The position numbers and the translations under genes are program-made. Positions 51,684 through 62,314 of a stretch of DNA of 64,000 nucleotides are shown here, in pieces. Under the pieces are notes generated by a model that was given only the letters and a program-made list of their open reading frames with translations, was not told where the DNA came from and did no database searches. How positions within the stretch are numbered: position 1 is the stretch's first letter; each line of letters begins with the position of its first letter. The DNA comes from Shewanella mangrovi (GTDB lineage Bacteria > Pseudomonadota > Gammaproteobacteria > Enterobacterales > Shewanellaceae): assembly GCF_000753795.1 (NCBI RefSeq), contig NZ_JPEO01000002.1:310001-374000 (forward strand). Direction: 5' to 3'.

Positions 51684-53003
51684 ATGAACGCTGTTGTAAT
51701 TGCGGTATGCCTGATGTTAGCACTGAGTATCGCGCGGATTAACGTAGTAATTGCCCTGACGATAAGTGCCGTAGTCGCTGGACTCGTCGGCGGTTTGGAT
51801 ATTGATCAAACTGTCGCAGCCTTTAATGATGGCTTAGGTGGTGGCGCGCAAATTGCTCTCAGCTACGCTTTGTTGGGTGCGTTTGCAGTCGCGCTATCGC
51901 ATTCAGGGCTGACCAATGCCATCTCATCGTCTGTGTTGACATTACTCGGTAAAGAACAGCAACAGAGCAACATGAAATTAGTGCGTATTACGCTTATTGT
52001 TGCGCTCGTTGCCATGTCCATCAGTTCGCAAAATATTTTGCCAATCCATATTGCCTTTATTCCCATTTTAATTCCGCCATTGCTGCAGTTGATGACGCGT
52101 TTAAAAATGGATCGCCGTTTAGTTGCTTGCGCCCTCACCTTCGGACTTGTCACCACCTATATGGTGTTGCCTGTGGGATTTGGTGGCATCTTTCTAAACG
52201 ATATTCTGCTCACCAATCTGAATAAAAATGGCTTATCAATTACGTCTGCAGATGTGCCGGGCGCGATGTTAATTCCGGCAGTGGGAATGGTGCTTGGCCT
52301 GCTGATTGCCGTATTTATCTCTTATCGCAAGCCACGTGAATATCAAGAACACACGGATTTTTCTCCCACTGAGACAACCAAAGTAGGTAAGAAAGATATG
52401 GCGATTGCCATCTTGGCAATTGTCGCCACTCTGGCCGTACAACTGCGCACTGACTCCATGATTTTTGGTGCGTTAGTCGGCTTTATCATCTTCAGTTTTT
52501 CCGGCGCCTTAAAACAGGTCGATAAAGATGATGTATTCACTCGTGGCACCAAGATGATGGCCAGCATCGGCTTTATCATGATTGCCGCCAGCGGCTTCGC
52601 AGCTGTGGTTAATGCGACAGGAGAAGTGGCAACCTTAGTGAATACCCTTGGCGACATTATTGGCAACAATAAGGGGTTAGCCGCATTTTTGATGTTGTTG
52701 GTCGGGCTGTTAATTACTATGGGCATTGGTTCGTCATTTTCGACCATCCCCATCATTGCCACAATCTATGTACCTCTGGCACTACATTTTGGCTTTTCAC
52801 CGACTGCAGTGGTGGCACTGGTGGGTACGGCAGCCGCTTTAGGAGATGCAGGTTCGCCTGCGTCAGACTCTACATTAGGACCTACCGCCGGGTTAAATGC
52901 CGATGGTCAGCATGATCATATTCGCGACAGTGTCATCCCGACATTTATTCACTACAACTTGCCGCTATTGGCCTTTGGCTGGATTGCCGCCATGGTGTTG
53001 TAA
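51684..53003 (+). CDS. Na+/H+ antiporter family protein
   Basis: The 439-residue polytopic membrane protein has about 11-12 predicted helices and resembles the NhaC-like/YuiF Na+/H+ antiporter family. The [34 protein letters not shown] stretch (about 389-422) has conserved polar residues that the family uses in the transport path. It stands alone between peroxiredoxin and upp. The substrate could also be another cation or an organic acid; the antiporter name is by family. Confidence 0.85.
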   Translation: MNAVVIAVCLMLALSIARINVVIALTISAVVAGLVGGLDIDQTVAAFNDGLGGGAQIALSYALLGAFAVALSHSGLTNAISSSVLTLLGKEQQQSNMKLVRITLIVALVAMSISSQNILPIHIAFIPILIPPLLQLMTRLKMDRRLVACALTFGLVTTYMVLPVGFGGIFLNDILLTNLNKNGLSITSADVPGAMLIPAVGMVLGLLIAVFISYRKPREYQEHTDFSPTETTKVGKKDMAIAILAIVATLAVQLRTDSMIFGALVGFIIFSFSGALKQVDKDDVFTRGTKMMASIGFIMIAASGFAAVVNATGEVATLVNTLGDIIGNNKGLAAFLMLLVGLLITMGIGSSFSTIPIIATIYVPLALHFGFSPTAVVALVGTAAALGDAGSPASDSTLGPTAGLNADGQHDHIRDSVIPTFIHYNLPLLAFGWIAAMVL

Positions 53004-53029
53004 AGGCAAACGAGAATAGTGTATGCAAT

Positions 53030-53058
53030 AAAAAAGCCCGCTCACTGCGGGCTTTTTT
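53030..53058. terminator. bidirectional terminator between the antiporter and upp
   Basis: GCCCGC/GCGGGC stem with TCACT loop, A6 before and T6 after. Confidence 0.93.
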
Positions 53059-53072
53059 ATGTTATCAACGCC

Positions 53073-53699
53073 TTACTTGGTGCCGAATATCTTGTCACCT
53101 GCATCGCCAAGGCCTGGCAGAATGTAGCCCTGCTCATTCAGACAACGGTCAACTGAAGCACAATACAACTCAACATCTGGGTGCGCCGCTTCTAATGCCT
53201 TAATGCCTTCTGGTGCTGCCACCAACACTAAGGCTTTAATATTGCTACAACCACGTTGTTTCAACAGGTCGATAGTCGCAATCATTGAACCACCAGTCGC
53301 CAGCATAGGGTCAACCACCAGCGCCAAACGCTCTTCGAGTTCGCTGGCAAACTTCTCAAAATATGGCACAGGTTCAAGAGTTTCTTCATCACGATACATG
53401 CCAACAACAGAGATGCGAGCACTTGGAATATTTTCTAACACACCATCCATCATGCCTAAGCCGGCACGTAGGATAGGAACGACGGTGACCTTCTTCCCTT
53501 TGATCTGTTCAACTTCCACTGGACCATTCCAACCTTCGATGGTCACTTTTTCTGTCATTAAATCCGCTGTTGCTTCGTAGGTTAAAAGACTACCCACCTC
53601 AGAAGCCAGTTCACGAAAACGTTTGGTGCTGATATCGCCTTCGCGCATCAAACCGATTTTGTGACGGACTAACGGGTGTTTAACCTCAACAACTTTCAT
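53073..53699 (-). CDS. upp: uracil phosphoribosyltransferase
   Basis: Converts uracil and PRPP to UMP in salvage. The 208-residue length equals the E. coli enzyme. The PRPP motif [12 protein letters not shown] (about 128-139) and the C-terminal [11 protein letters not shown] are typical. Divergent from purM, as in E. coli, with 241 bases between. Confidence 0.97.
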   Translation of the reverse strand: MKVVEVKHPLVRHKIGLMREGDISTKRFRELASEVGSLLTYEATADLMTEKVTIEGWNGPVEVEQIKGKKVTVVPILRAGLGMMDGVLENIPSARISVVGMYRDEETLEPVPYFEKFASELEERLALVVDPMLATGGSMIATIDLLKQRGCSNIKALVLVAAPEGIKALEAAHPDVELYCASVDRCLNEQGYILPGLGDAGDKIFGTK

Positions 53700-53940
53700 G
53701 GTAACTCTCCTGAACTATCTCGCGGGGTTGGCGCAAACGAACAGCAGAGTTCGCCTGCGACAGGCAAATTTGTGAAAGTTTAGTAGATTTGCCTGACCTG
53801 GAAAACATAAAGTTTTGTTTATCAGCCAATTCGTGAGCCCTATCCGGTTAGCTAAGCGGCACGTTTCGCTTTCGACCCCTACGGCAAACTGATAGAATAC
53901 GCCCGCATAATATTCATAACCCTGTACCCGAGAGGATCAA

Positions 53941-54978
53941 GTGAGTACTCCTACCCCACTGAGCTACAAAGATGCTGGTGTCGATATCGATGCGGGCAAC
54001 GCCTTGGTTGATAACATTAAATCTGTTGTCAAACGCACCCACCGTCCTGAAGTGATGGGCAATCTGGGTGGCTTCGGAGCCCTGTGTGAACTGCCAACTA
54101 AATATAAGCAACCAGTGTTAGTGTCTGGTACTGATGGTGTTGGTACCAAACTGCGCTTAGCAATCGATTTTAAAAAGCACGACAGCGTTGGTGTTGACTT
54201 AGTTGCTATGTGTGTCAATGACTTGATTGTTCAAGGTGCAGAGCCATTATTTTTCCTCGACTACTACGCCACTGGTAAGCTGGACGTTGAAGCCGCTACC
54301 GCGGTTGTCACGGGCATCGGCGAAGGATGTCATCAGTCAGGTTGTGCCCTGATTGGTGGTGAAACTGCTGAAATGCCTGGCATGTACGAAGGTGCTGACT
54401 ACGATTTAGCGGGTTTCTGTGTTGGCGTCGTTGAGAAAGCGGACATCATCGACGGTTCTAAAGTTGCCGCTGGCGATGCTCTGATTGCGCTGGGTTCATC
54501 TGGCCCACATTCAAATGGCTACTCACTTATTCGTAAAGTATTGGAAGTCAGCCAAGCAGACCCACAACAAGATTTGGCAGGCAAGCCTCTCATTGAACAC
54601 CTGCTTGAACCAACCAAAATTTACGTAAAATCTGTACTGGATTTGATTGCCAAACAAGAAGTACACGCGCTAGCGCACATCACTGGCGGTGGCTTCTGGG
54701 AAAATATTCCACGTGTACTGCCTGATAATGCTAAAGCTGTTATTAAGGGTGACTCTTGGCAATGGCCAGTGGTATTTGACTGGTTGATGTCTGCAGGCAA
54801 TATCGAGAAATATGAAATGTACCGCACCTTCAACTGTGGTGTTGGTATGGTCATCGCCCTGCCAGCTGATCAAGTTGAAGCCGCGCTTGCTTTGCTTAAC
54901 AGCCATGGTGAGAAAGCATGGCACATCGGTGAAATTGCCGCTCGTGCAGATGGTGATAAAGCGGTGGAGATTGTTTAA
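53941..54978 (+). CDS. purM: phosphoribosylformylglycinamidine cyclo-ligase
   Basis: AIR synthetase of purine synthesis. The 345-residue protein equals E. coli PurM in length, with GTDGVGTKL (about 62-70) and [13 protein letters not shown] (about 248-260). The start is GTG with AGAGG eight bases upstream. Followed with a one-base overlap (TAATG) by purN, as in E. coli. Confidence 0.97.
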   Translation: MSTPTPLSYKDAGVDIDAGNALVDNIKSVVKRTHRPEVMGNLGGFGALCELPTKYKQPVLVSGTDGVGTKLRLAIDFKKHDSVGVDLVAMCVNDLIVQGAEPLFFLDYYATGKLDVEAATAVVTGIGEGCHQSGCALIGGETAEMPGMYEGADYDLAGFCVGVVEKADIIDGSKVAAGDALIALGSSGPHSNGYSLIRKVLEVSQADPQQDLAGKPLIEHLLEPTKIYVKSVLDLIAKQEVHALAHITGGGFWENIPRVLPDNAKAVIKGDSWQWPVVFDWLMSAGNIEKYEMYRTFNCGVGMVIALPADQVEAALALLNSHGEKAWHIGEIAARADGDKAVEIV

Positions 54979-55622
54979 TGCCGCATTTGTGTCGTGTATT
55001 GGTGCTGATTTCGGGCAACGGCAGTAATCTGCAGGCCATTATCGACCACAGCCATCCAAAAGCGAATTATCAGGTAGTAGGCGTTATCTCTAACAAAGCT
55101 GACGCCTATGGCTTAAGCCGCGCTGCGGATGCTGCAATCGAGACGAGCTGCATTAGCAGTGTTAGTGGCGAAAGCAGAGAGGCTTATGATGAACGTTTAA
55201 TGGCGGCTATCGACAACTATCAGCCTGATCTCATCGTACTCGCTGGCTTTATGCGCATTTTAAGCAACGCCTTAGTTGAAAAATATGAAGGCAAAATGCT
55301 GAATGTCCACCCGTCACTGTTGCCACGTCATACTGGTTTACACACGCATCAGAAAGCGATTGATGCCGGTGACGACGAACACGGCGCCAGTGTCCACTTC
55401 GTGATCCCCAAGTTAGATGCAGGCCCTGTGGTACTACAAGCAAAAGTGCCGGTATTTGAAGATGATTCAGCCGAGTTGCTGGCAGCACGAGTACATGAAC
55501 AGGAACACGCGATTTATCCGTTGGTGGTTAAGTGGTTCGCTCAGGGAAGATTAAGCATGCAAAAAGGTCAAGCCCTGCTTGATGGTGAAATATTGCCAGA
55601 ATCAGGTTACGCGGCTGATTGA
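54978..55622 (+). CDS. purN: phosphoribosylglycinamide formyltransferase
   Basis: Formyl-tetrahydrofolate-dependent GAR transformylase. The 214-residue protein has the SGNGSNLQAI PRPP-like loop (12-21) and the catalytic Asn109, His111 (NVHPSLLP) and Asp147 (KLDAGPVV). Coupled to purM by a TAATG overlap. A terminator follows. Confidence 0.96.
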   Translation: MPHLCRVLVLISGNGSNLQAIIDHSHPKANYQVVGVISNKADAYGLSRAADAAIETSCISSVSGESREAYDERLMAAIDNYQPDLIVLAGFMRILSNALVEKYEGKMLNVHPSLLPRHTGLHTHQKAIDAGDDEHGASVHFVIPKLDAGPVVLQAKVPVFEDDSAELLAARVHEQEHAIYPLVVKWFAQGRLSMQKGQALLDGEILPESGYAAD

Positions 55623-55643
55623 TTTCATGTGAAATTTTGATGA

Positions 55644-55669
55644 AAAGGAGTCTACGGATTCCTTTTTTT
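55644..55669 (+). terminator. terminator after purN
   Basis: Eight-bp stem with one G-U and a UACG loop closed by C-G (a UNCG-type loop), then T7. Confidence 0.88.
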
Positions 55670-55772
55670 ATGCGTGCTTTCATAGTTTAATAAAATAGTC
55701 GCTTTCACCATTGATATTGTATGATAATTGTCTTTGAATAATGGCAGTTTATTTAAAAACGATGAGATGGGC

Positions 55773-56531
55773 ATGAAAAATATTATCTGTGATATTGATG
55801 GCGTGCTGATGCACGACAACAAGCTGATACCCGGCAGTGAAAAATTTATTGCACGGGTGCTGGAACAAGGCAACCCACTAGTAGTGTTGACCAACAACCC
55901 AGCACAAACGGGTAAAGACCTACAAAACCGTCTGGCATCTGCAGGCTATCCAATGATCCCTGAAGAGTGCTTTTACAGCTCAGCGATGGCCACAGCGTCA
56001 TTTCTTCGCCAACAAGCCGGCACTAATGGCGCCAAAGCTTATGTGATTGGTGAAGGTGCCCTTACCCATGAGCTTTATAATGCCGGCTTTACTATCACCG
56101 ACATCAATCCAGATTTCGTGATTGTAGGTGAAACTAAAACCTTTAACTGGGACATGATCCATAAGGCCGCGCGCTTTGTGGCGAATGGTGCTCGCTTCAT
56201 TGGTACTAACCCAGACACTCATGGTCCTAACTACTCGCCAGGCTGTGGTGCATTGTGTGCTCCTATCGAAGTCATTTCTGGTCGCAAGCCTTTCTATGTT
56301 GGTAAGCCAAGCTCACTGATTATTCGCTCAGCCCTAAATCATATGGGCGCGCATTCAGAAGATACGGTGATTATCGGTGACAACATGCGTACCGACATTT
56401 TGGCCGGTTTCCAATCAGGTCTTGAAACCATTCTGGTATTGAGTGGCGTTACTAAACCTGAAGATATTGAGCGTGAACCGTTCCGTCCGAACCATGTATT
56501 CCGCTGTGCTGGCGAAATCGACATCGTATAA
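55773..56531 (+). CDS. nagD: NagD-like HAD phosphatase
   Basis: HAD-superfamily IIA phosphatase; E. coli NagD acts on UMP and GMP. The 252-residue protein has motif I CDIDGV (Asp7, Asp9), motif II LTNNPAQT (about 43-50), motif III KPSS (about 178-181) and GDNMRTDI (about 204-211). The start at 55773 gives the family length (250); a reading 15 codons longer runs through the likely promoter region. Here the nag operon context is missing. Confidence 0.92.
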   Translation: MKNIICDIDGVLMHDNKLIPGSEKFIARVLEQGNPLVVLTNNPAQTGKDLQNRLASAGYPMIPEECFYSSAMATASFLRQQAGTNGAKAYVIGEGALTHELYNAGFTITDINPDFVIVGETKTFNWDMIHKAARFVANGARFIGTNPDTHGPNYSPGCGALCAPIEVISGRKPFYVGKPSSLIIRSALNHMGAHSEDTVIIGDNMRTDILAGFQSGLETILVLSGVTKPEDIEREPFRPNHVFRCAGEIDIV

Positions 56532-56680
56532 CGCTCCCTCAGATTTTAATGGTGCCCACGCATTGTCGTGGGCGCTCTATTTTTGTGCGAACAGACATAA
56601 AAAGTAACATTCCAGTTACATCTGCTCTCTTTTTTGCTGCTAACATGCGTCGCTAGAAAAATGAGAAAGCAGGACATTTT

Positions 56681-58318
56681 ATGCGCATAATCGTGCCACT
56701 CTGCGCTGCAGCACTGTTACTTGGCTGCAACGAGCATAGCGAATCAACCCCATTTCAGGCGAAATTTGACGAACAACTGTTTCGTCAAGACCTCAAAACT
56801 TTGTCATCTGATGCGTTCGAAGGACGAGCTCCGACAACCCACGGAGAACAGATGACACTGGATTACCTCAGTGCGGCCTTTAAGCGCATAGGTTTTGCCC
56901 CTGCCGCAAATGGCAGCTATCTGCAAAAAGTGCCAATGGTAAGTTATACCGCCAGCGATGATGAACAGGTCACATTGGCGGATCTGCCATTAAAATATCG
57001 CGACGATATAGTCCTTAACAGCCGACACGACGTTAGCGAAGTCGCGATTGATAACGCACCTCTAGTGTTTGTTGGCTACGGCATTAACGCACCTGAGTAT
57101 GACTGGAACGACTATCAGGGATTGGATATGCGGGGCAAAATTGCGGTCATTCTCGTCAATGATCCGGGCTTTGCAGCACCCGATTCTGGTAAATTTGCGG
57201 GAAAAGCAATGACCTATTATGGTCGCTGGACTTACAAATATGAGGAAGCTAGCCGTCAAGGTGCCTTAGGGGCGATCATTATCCATGATACAGCACCAGC
57301 CTCCTATCCTTGGTCGGTCGTGGAACATAGCTGGACCGGACCACAGCAAGATTTAGCTGGCGATAAAAAAGATTACCGCGTCGCGGTTGAAGGCTGGATG
57401 ACCAAAGATGCAGCTACGCAAGTCTTCAAAAAATCGGGCTTAGATTTACATTCCGCGAGTGAGCGCGCAGCTCATGGGCCAATTCAGTTACCTCTCGAAC
57501 AAACAGCATCAATCCATTTTAACAACAGTGCGGTTTATGCCGACAGCTATAACGTTGTGGCCACACTCAAAGGCACCGCGGCAGCGGAAGAACATATTTT
57601 AGTCACGGGTCACTGGGATCATCTTGGTAAAGATGACACACTTGAAGGCGACCAGATTTTCAATGGTGCAATGGATAACGCCTCCGGCGTATCAGGTATG
57701 CTGGCGCTGGCACGTCAGTTTGTCGCTGCCGCCAATGCTGGCCAGCCACTGCAACGTTCAGTCACGTTTGTGGTTACCACTGGCGAAGAACAAGGACTAC
57801 TTGGCTCGCGCTACTATGCCGAACATCCGCTCTACCCATTAGCCAATACCATCGGCGTATTTAATTTAGACAGCACCAATATTTTTGGGCGTACCAAAGA
57901 TTACACTATCGTCGGTAAAGGTAAGTCGGAATTAGAACTCTATCTGCAAAAGGCGACCAGCGACATGCAACGTATCGCGAAAGCAGAATCACATCCAGAG
58001 TCCGGTGGTTATTTCCGCTCAGATCACTTCAGCTTTGCAAAATTTGGCGTTCCAGCGGTTTTTGCCGGTGGCGGCAGCGAGCCGGTTGATAAGACAACAG
58101 CTGACTACAAGCAACAGATACTGCGACTCGAAAAAGGTTGCTATCACAATACCTGTGACGAATACCACGAAGAATGGGATTTATCTGGCACTTTTGAAGA
58201 TCTGCAGGTCTACTTTAACGCCATTAGCTTACTGGGGAACAGTCAGGCTCGTCCTGGTTACTATCAGGGGACAGAGTTTTACCAACTCCGCCCAGAATCA
58301 GGGATTAGCCTTAAGTAA
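56681..58318 (+). CDS. M28 family metallopeptidase, predicted lipoprotein
   Basis: Predicted aminopeptidase anchored in the envelope. The 545-residue protein has a lipoprotein signal with lipobox LLLGC (Cys16), a PA-type insert domain (about 130-250) and an M28 core with zinc ligands His311 (HWDH), Asp332 (DNASG), Glu370 (GEEQG), Asp397 (NLDS region) and His449 (SDHFS); all are present. M28 enzymes remove N-terminal residues. The ATG has AAAGCAGGA upstream. It probably works in the periplasm or outer membrane on peptides from outside. Confidence 0.93.
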   Translation: MRIIVPLCAAALLLGCNEHSESTPFQAKFDEQLFRQDLKTLSSDAFEGRAPTTHGEQMTLDYLSAAFKRIGFAPAANGSYLQKVPMVSYTASDDEQVTLADLPLKYRDDIVLNSRHDVSEVAIDNAPLVFVGYGINAPEYDWNDYQGLDMRGKIAVILVNDPGFAAPDSGKFAGKAMTYYGRWTYKYEEASRQGALGAIIIHDTAPASYPWSVVEHSWTGPQQDLAGDKKDYRVAVEGWMTKDAATQVFKKSGLDLHSASERAAHGPIQLPLEQTASIHFNNSAVYADSYNVVATLKGTAAAEEHILVTGHWDHLGKDDTLEGDQIFNGAMDNASGVSGMLALARQFVAAANAGQPLQRSVTFVVTTGEEQGLLGSRYYAEHPLYPLANTIGVFNLDSTNIFGRTKDYTIVGKGKSELELYLQKATSDMQRIAKAESHPESGGYFRSDHFSFAKFGVPAVFAGGGSEPVDKTTADYKQQILRLEKGCYHNTCDEYHEEWDLSGTFEDLQVYFNAISLLGNSQARPGYYQGTEFYQLRPESGISLK

Positions 58319-58328
58319 AATACGCGCT

Positions 58329-58351
58329 AAAGGGGCTAAATGCCCCTTTTT
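58329..58351 (+). terminator. terminator after the M28 peptidase gene
   Basis: AAAGGGGC/GCCCCTTT stem with TAAAT loop and T5, 10 bases after the stop. Confidence 0.9.
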
Positions 58352-58662
58352 ATTTGACCTTAGTCTAGCTTTTTGCTCAAATTATACCCATTAAAAATCA
58401 GATAGTTATTCTACATTGCAACTGGTCATTCTTTCGGCATTATCGTTTTATTAATCAAAACCCAATTTTTATAGGAAAACGATAGACACCAGCTCACTTT
58501 TGCCACCTCATTTGATAGATCATCATAAAAAAACACTAATCTTTGAATTTGATCCACATAAATCAAAAAATTAATAAATTATTCATCGTTATTTTGCTTG
58601 ATTTCTACATAATTAATGGCAAAGTATCTCTAAATAGTTTTTTGTGAAAGCCCGGAGTTTTT
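58352..58662. other. intergenic region upstream of asnB
   Basis: This 311-base gap is strongly AT-rich and holds the asnB promoter. A loose inverted repeat (TTTGAT with ATCAAA, eight bases apart, near 58549) and an ArgR-like half (TTATTCAT) are visible but do not fit FNR or ArgR consensus. No gene was found. Confidence 0.5.
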
Positions 58663-60336
58663 ATGTGTTCGATTTTTGCCATTCTTGATATTCAGTCTGA
58701 TGCGGCTTCACTACGACAAGTAGCTTTAGAAATGTCCAAGTTAATGCGCCATCGCGGCCCAGATTGGTCAGGTATCTATGCATCCGACAAAGTGGTAATG
58801 GCCCACGAGAGATTAGCGATTGTTGATATTGAACACGGTGCACAGCCGTTGTACAGCGAAGACGGCAGCATTGTCTTAGCCGCTAACGGTGAAATCTATA
58901 ACCACAAAGAATTGAAAGCTAAACTTGGTGATAAATATACTTATCAAACCAATTCAGACTGCGAAGTGATTCTCGCCCTGTATCAAGAATACGGCACTGA
59001 TTTCCTCGACATGCTGAACGGTATCTTTGCGTTTGTGCTGTACGATCAGAACAAAGACAGCTTCCTTGTTGCCCGCGATCATATCGGTATCGTGCCCTTG
59101 TACACTGGTCGCGACGCTGCAGGTAACTTCTACGTTTCCTCAGAGATGAAATCTCTGGTACCTGTCTGCAAAACAGTGGACGTGTTCCAACCGGGTCACT
59201 ACATGGTAAGCGGCACTGAAGAGCCAGTGAAATACTATCAACGTGACTGGCGTGACTATGATGCCGTCAAAGACAACCCTGCCAGCAAAGAAGAGCTGCG
59301 CACGGCATTGGAAGCTGCGGTAAAACGCCAGTTGATGTCAGACGTACCTTACGGCGTGCTGCTGTCTGGTGGTCTTGATTCTTCCGTAATTTCAGCCATT
59401 ACCCAAACCTATGCCAAACGCCGGATTGAAGACAACGATGAATCTGATGCTTGGTGGCCACAACTGCACTCATTTGCAGTAGGGTTAAAAGGTGCGCCCG
59501 ATTTAATCGCAGCCAAAAAAGTTGCTGACGCCATCGGTACCATCCACCATGAAATCAACTTTACCTTCCAAGAAGGCTTAGATGCGATTAAGGATGTTAT
59601 CTACCATCTGGAAACCTATGACGTCACCACTATTCGTGCCGCAACGCCTATGTACTTGATGGCGCGTAAGATCAAAGCAATGGGCATCAAAATGGTGTTG
59701 TCGGGTGAAGGTTCTGATGAGCTGTTTGGTGGTTACCTGTATTTCCATAAGGCACCGAATGCGCAAGCTTTTCATGAGGAGCTGATCCGTAAGCTGGATA
59801 AACTACATCTGTACGATTGCCTACGCGCCAACAAAGCGATGGCGTCTTGGGGATTGGAAGCACGTGTGCCCTTCCTTGATAAAGAATTTATGGATGTGGC
59901 AATGCGCCTCAACCCAGAAGCCAAAATGTCAACCAACGGCCGCATCGAAAAGCATATTCTGCGCGAAGCGTTCGAACATATGCTGCCAGCAGAAGTGGCA
60001 TGGCGCCAAAAAGAACAGTTTAGTGATGGTGTGGGCTACTCATGGATTGACGGTCTCAAAGAGCATGCAGCCGCCGTGGTAGATGACAAGGAACTGGCAA
60101 ACGCTCATTTCCGCTTCCCATACAACACGCCGGATACTAAAGAAGCCTATTTCTACCGTACCTTCTTCGAAGAACTGTTCCCGTTGGAATCTGCCGCGCG
60201 AACTGTACCAGGTGGTAAATCGGTTGCCTGTTCAACGCCTGAAGCTCTGGCCTGGGATGCTAGTTTCCAAACGATGGCAGATCCGTCAGGTCGTGCCGTA
60301 CGTTCGGTACATACCGACGCATACAAAGATGCATAA
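58663..60336 (+). CDS. asnB: asparagine synthetase B, glutamine-hydrolysing
   Basis: Makes asparagine from aspartate with glutamine as nitrogen donor. The 557-residue protein has Cys2 (MCSIFAIL) as the glutaminase nucleophile, the class II glutaminase domain (2-200) and the synthetase domain with PP-loop LSGGLDSS (about 230-237). Length agrees with E. coli AsnB (554). The upstream GGAG of AAAGCCCGGAG precedes the ATG. A terminator separates it from the minus-strand genes that follow. Confidence 0.97.
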   Translation: MCSIFAILDIQSDAASLRQVALEMSKLMRHRGPDWSGIYASDKVVMAHERLAIVDIEHGAQPLYSEDGSIVLAANGEIYNHKELKAKLGDKYTYQTNSDCEVILALYQEYGTDFLDMLNGIFAFVLYDQNKDSFLVARDHIGIVPLYTGRDAAGNFYVSSEMKSLVPVCKTVDVFQPGHYMVSGTEEPVKYYQRDWRDYDAVKDNPASKEELRTALEAAVKRQLMSDVPYGVLLSGGLDSSVISAITQTYAKRRIEDNDESDAWWPQLHSFAVGLKGAPDLIAAKKVADAIGTIHHEINFTFQEGLDAIKDVIYHLETYDVTTIRAATPMYLMARKIKAMGIKMVLSGEGSDELFGGYLYFHKAPNAQAFHEELIRKLDKLHLYDCLRANKAMASWGLEARVPFLDKEFMDVAMRLNPEAKMSTNGRIEKHILREAFEHMLPAEVAWRQKEQFSDGVGYSWIDGLKEHAAAVVDDKELANAHFRFPYNTPDTKEAYFYRTFFEELFPLESAARTVPGGKSVACSTPEALAWDASFQTMADPSGRAVRSVHTDAYKDA

Positions 60337-60350
60337 TCTCGTATGAACAT

Positions 60351-60378
60351 AAAAAAGGGCGCTTAAAGCGCCTTTTTT
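60351..60378. terminator. bidirectional terminator between asnB and the DUF1289 gene
   Basis: GGCGC and GCGCC with TTAAA loop, A6 before and T6 after; one extra G in the left arm. Confidence 0.88.
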
Positions 60379-60379
60379 A

Positions 60380-60595
60380 TTAGTTGTTACGATTAAATGG
60401 AAATTGACGCCGCGCCAATCGTTGTCGGCTGCGTTCAAGGATGGCCAATCGCTGTGGTTGCTTAGCATCATGCCAGGCTTTGATCTCGTGTAAGGTTCGT
60501 CCACAGCCAAGACAAACATCATGCTCATCTAAACAACAGTTGCGCACACAGGGAGAACGACATTCATCAATAGGGACCTGATTTGATAACGCCAT
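60380..60595 (-). CDS. DUF1289 family protein
   Basis: The 71-residue protein has the DUF1289 core: SPCVRNCCLDEHDVCLGCGRT (spaced cysteines at 16, 20, 21, 28 and 31) followed by EIKAWHDA, which may bind zinc or an Fe-S cluster. Function unknown. It lies six bases after the CHMI gene, in an apparent operon with DUF445. Confidence 0.87.
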   Translation of the reverse strand: MALSNQVPIDECRSPCVRNCCLDEHDVCLGCGRTLHEIKAWHDAKQPQRLAILERSRQRLARRQFPFNRNN

Positions 60596-60601
60596 TATTG
60601 C

Positions 60602-60940
60602 CTACTTTTTACGATAGCTTTCTTTATGGAGATCGCAGGTTTCCACCGATAAGCCACCGACTTGCGGTGCTAATGCGTTAACGGCTTCAAATACAGTATT
60701 GGTCAACAGTTGCTTTTGCGCTTCAGTCCGGCCCGGCATTATCCGTACACAGATATGAATAAAGCTGTTAATTTTCCCAGTACCCAACACATAATCAGCA
60801 CAAGAATAGGCGCGCGACTTCACCGCATCAGGATTAAACAAATCAGTGGCGATAGCCGCCTCATGTGCTGTTTCGACGAGTTGACTAATATCAATCTCAG
60901 CAGCGACATTGGTGGAATACTCGATAATCACATGAGGCAT
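60602..60940 (-). CDS. 5-carboxymethyl-2-hydroxymuconate isomerase family protein
   Basis: The 112-residue protein matches the CHMI (HpaF-like) branch of the tautomerase superfamily, with Pro2 (MPHVIIEYS) as the catalytic proline after Met removal. The hpa pathway genes are absent, so the substrate here is unknown; the name is by family. It lies nine bases after the DUF445 gene. Confidence 0.85.
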   Translation of the reverse strand: MPHVIIEYSTNVAAEIDISQLVETAHEAAIATDLFNPDAVKSRAYSCADYVLGTGKINSFIHICVRIMPGRTEAQKQLLTNTVFEAVNALAPQVGGLSVETCDLHKESYRKK

Positions 60941-60949
60941 AAGGACTCC

Positions 60950-61687
60950 TTAAAGTTGTTGAATAATGCCGCTAACCAAACCAATTAAACCACCAAAAAC
61001 GCCGCCCCACACCACCAGCCAACCAAGATGTTCACGGATCATACGTTGTACTATCTCTTTCACTAGCTTTGGCGTTAATTCAGCCAAGCGCTGATCGACA
61101 ATTAATTGGATCTGTTCGCGCATATTGGCCATCACATTAGGTTGCTCGAGTTGCTGCCGCAATAGTTCAGCAAATTCTTCTCCGTCTGCAATCTCACTTA
61201 ACGACGCCTGCATCTTTTCGATAAAAGGTTGTTTCAGAGGGGTTAACGCTTCTGTGCCACCAAACATAGCCAACATGTTGCCCAGCGATGACTGAGCAAC
61301 GGTAGCCACTAATGCATCAAATGCTGGTGCCAAATCTATCTTGCTGAGTAACGCCGCCACATCAAGTTTGGGCGCAGCGCTTTTGTTGCGAATAAATTTA
61401 TCAATGTTATCAGCAGAGAAAAACTGCTCCATCATCATGGTGCTGATCGCCTGTTTGAACGCTTCAAATCTGGCGGGAATGACGCCTGAGCCATACAGCC
61501 CCGGCACTCGCTCAAACAGCATGTAGACAGCTAACCAGTTGGTGATGGCGCCTGACAGCGCAAATAAGCCAATACTTAGGCAGATATTATTATCGATAGC
61601 AATACCGACCACTAATACCAATGCCGCTAACAGGTTGGTAAGTAAACTCATATCAAAACGGCTGGAAGCTGGTTTGGACTGGGACAA
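60950..61687 (-). CDS. DUF445 family membrane protein
   Basis: The 245-residue protein has DUF445 (YheB/YjiN-type) features: membrane helices at both ends (about 18-55 and 225-245) and a long amphipathic helical centre. Function unknown. The start is TTG at 61687 because GGAGGAG lies about eight bases upstream; the first ATG in frame, 12 codons later, has no such site. It heads the three-gene minus-strand group. Confidence 0.83.
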   Translation of the reverse strand: MSQSKPASSRFDMSLLTNLLAALVLVVGIAIDNNICLSIGLFALSGAITNWLAVYMLFERVPGLYGSGVIPARFEAFKQAISTMMMEQFFSADNIDKFIRNKSAAPKLDVAALLSKIDLAPAFDALVATVAQSSLGNMLAMFGGTEALTPLKQPFIEKMQASLSEIADGEEFAELLRQQLEQPNVMANMREQIQLIVDQRLAELTPKLVKEIVQRMIREHLGWLVVWGGVFGGLIGLVSGIIQQL

Positions 61688-61836
61688 CGTTGATACTCCT
61701 CCAATAAACAAGCACTCGCAATGTTAACAACGGCATCAACACAGTCAACTGACAGACAACAATTTACCGAGTTTTTATTCGACGCTTCGCGACTCGTCTA
61801 CACTCAGTAGGGTCAATCATTTGCAAGGGAAACGCT

Positions 61837-62235
61837 ATGACATCGCCCTTTAACACACACGGCAGTCTCAGCTGGCATGAACTCACCAGTACCAATCCAG
61901 AAGAAGCCATTAAATTCTACAGCAAAGTCTTCGGCTGGAGCTTTAGTACGCTAGACCTACCACATGGGCGCTATTATCTGATAGAAAACCATGGCGCTAA
62001 TATTGGCGGTATTACCGAAAGCCTTACACCTGAGATGCCAAGTACATGGACGGGCTACATTACCGTAGAAGATGTAGACGAAGTGGCTATCAATGCGCGC
62101 GCTTTGGGCGGCGAGCTCATTTATGGACCTGAAGATATCCCGCGTATTGGCCGCTTCTGTTGGATAAAAGACCCAACTGGCGCCATTATCGCCGCCATTT
62201 CTTACTCCCCCATAAGTAAAACAGAGGAAGGTTAG
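61837..62235 (+). CDS. VOC (glyoxalase/bleomycin resistance) family protein
   Basis: The 132-residue protein is a single vicinal-oxygen-chelate domain (WHELTSTNPEEAIKFYSKVFGW start; a GYITVEDVDEV middle; DPTGAIIAAIS end), often found as lyase-type metalloenzymes or binding proteins. The substrate cannot be told. AAGGGAAA precedes the ATG. Stand-alone gene. Confidence 0.9.
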   Translation: MTSPFNTHGSLSWHELTSTNPEEAIKFYSKVFGWSFSTLDLPHGRYYLIENHGANIGGITESLTPEMPSTWTGYITVEDVDEVAINARALGGELIYGPEDIPRIGRFCWIKDPTGAIIAAISYSPISKTEEG

Positions 62236-62314
62236 CTGGTCATCCACATGATTATGCTGTAAATATAACGCAATAAATGAATCAGTTAAGGCAGCGATTG
62301 TCTTAACTATATTG

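Noticed and set aside
53725..53745. PurR-like sequence between upp and purM (GCGCAAACGA)
   Set aside because: Only one half matches the PurR operator; the other half is poor. A weak site cannot be excluded.
58545..58600. FNR- or ArgR-like inverted repeats upstream of asnB
   Set aside because: The half-site spacing (eight bases) does not fit FNR and the ArgR-like match is off by one in spacing.
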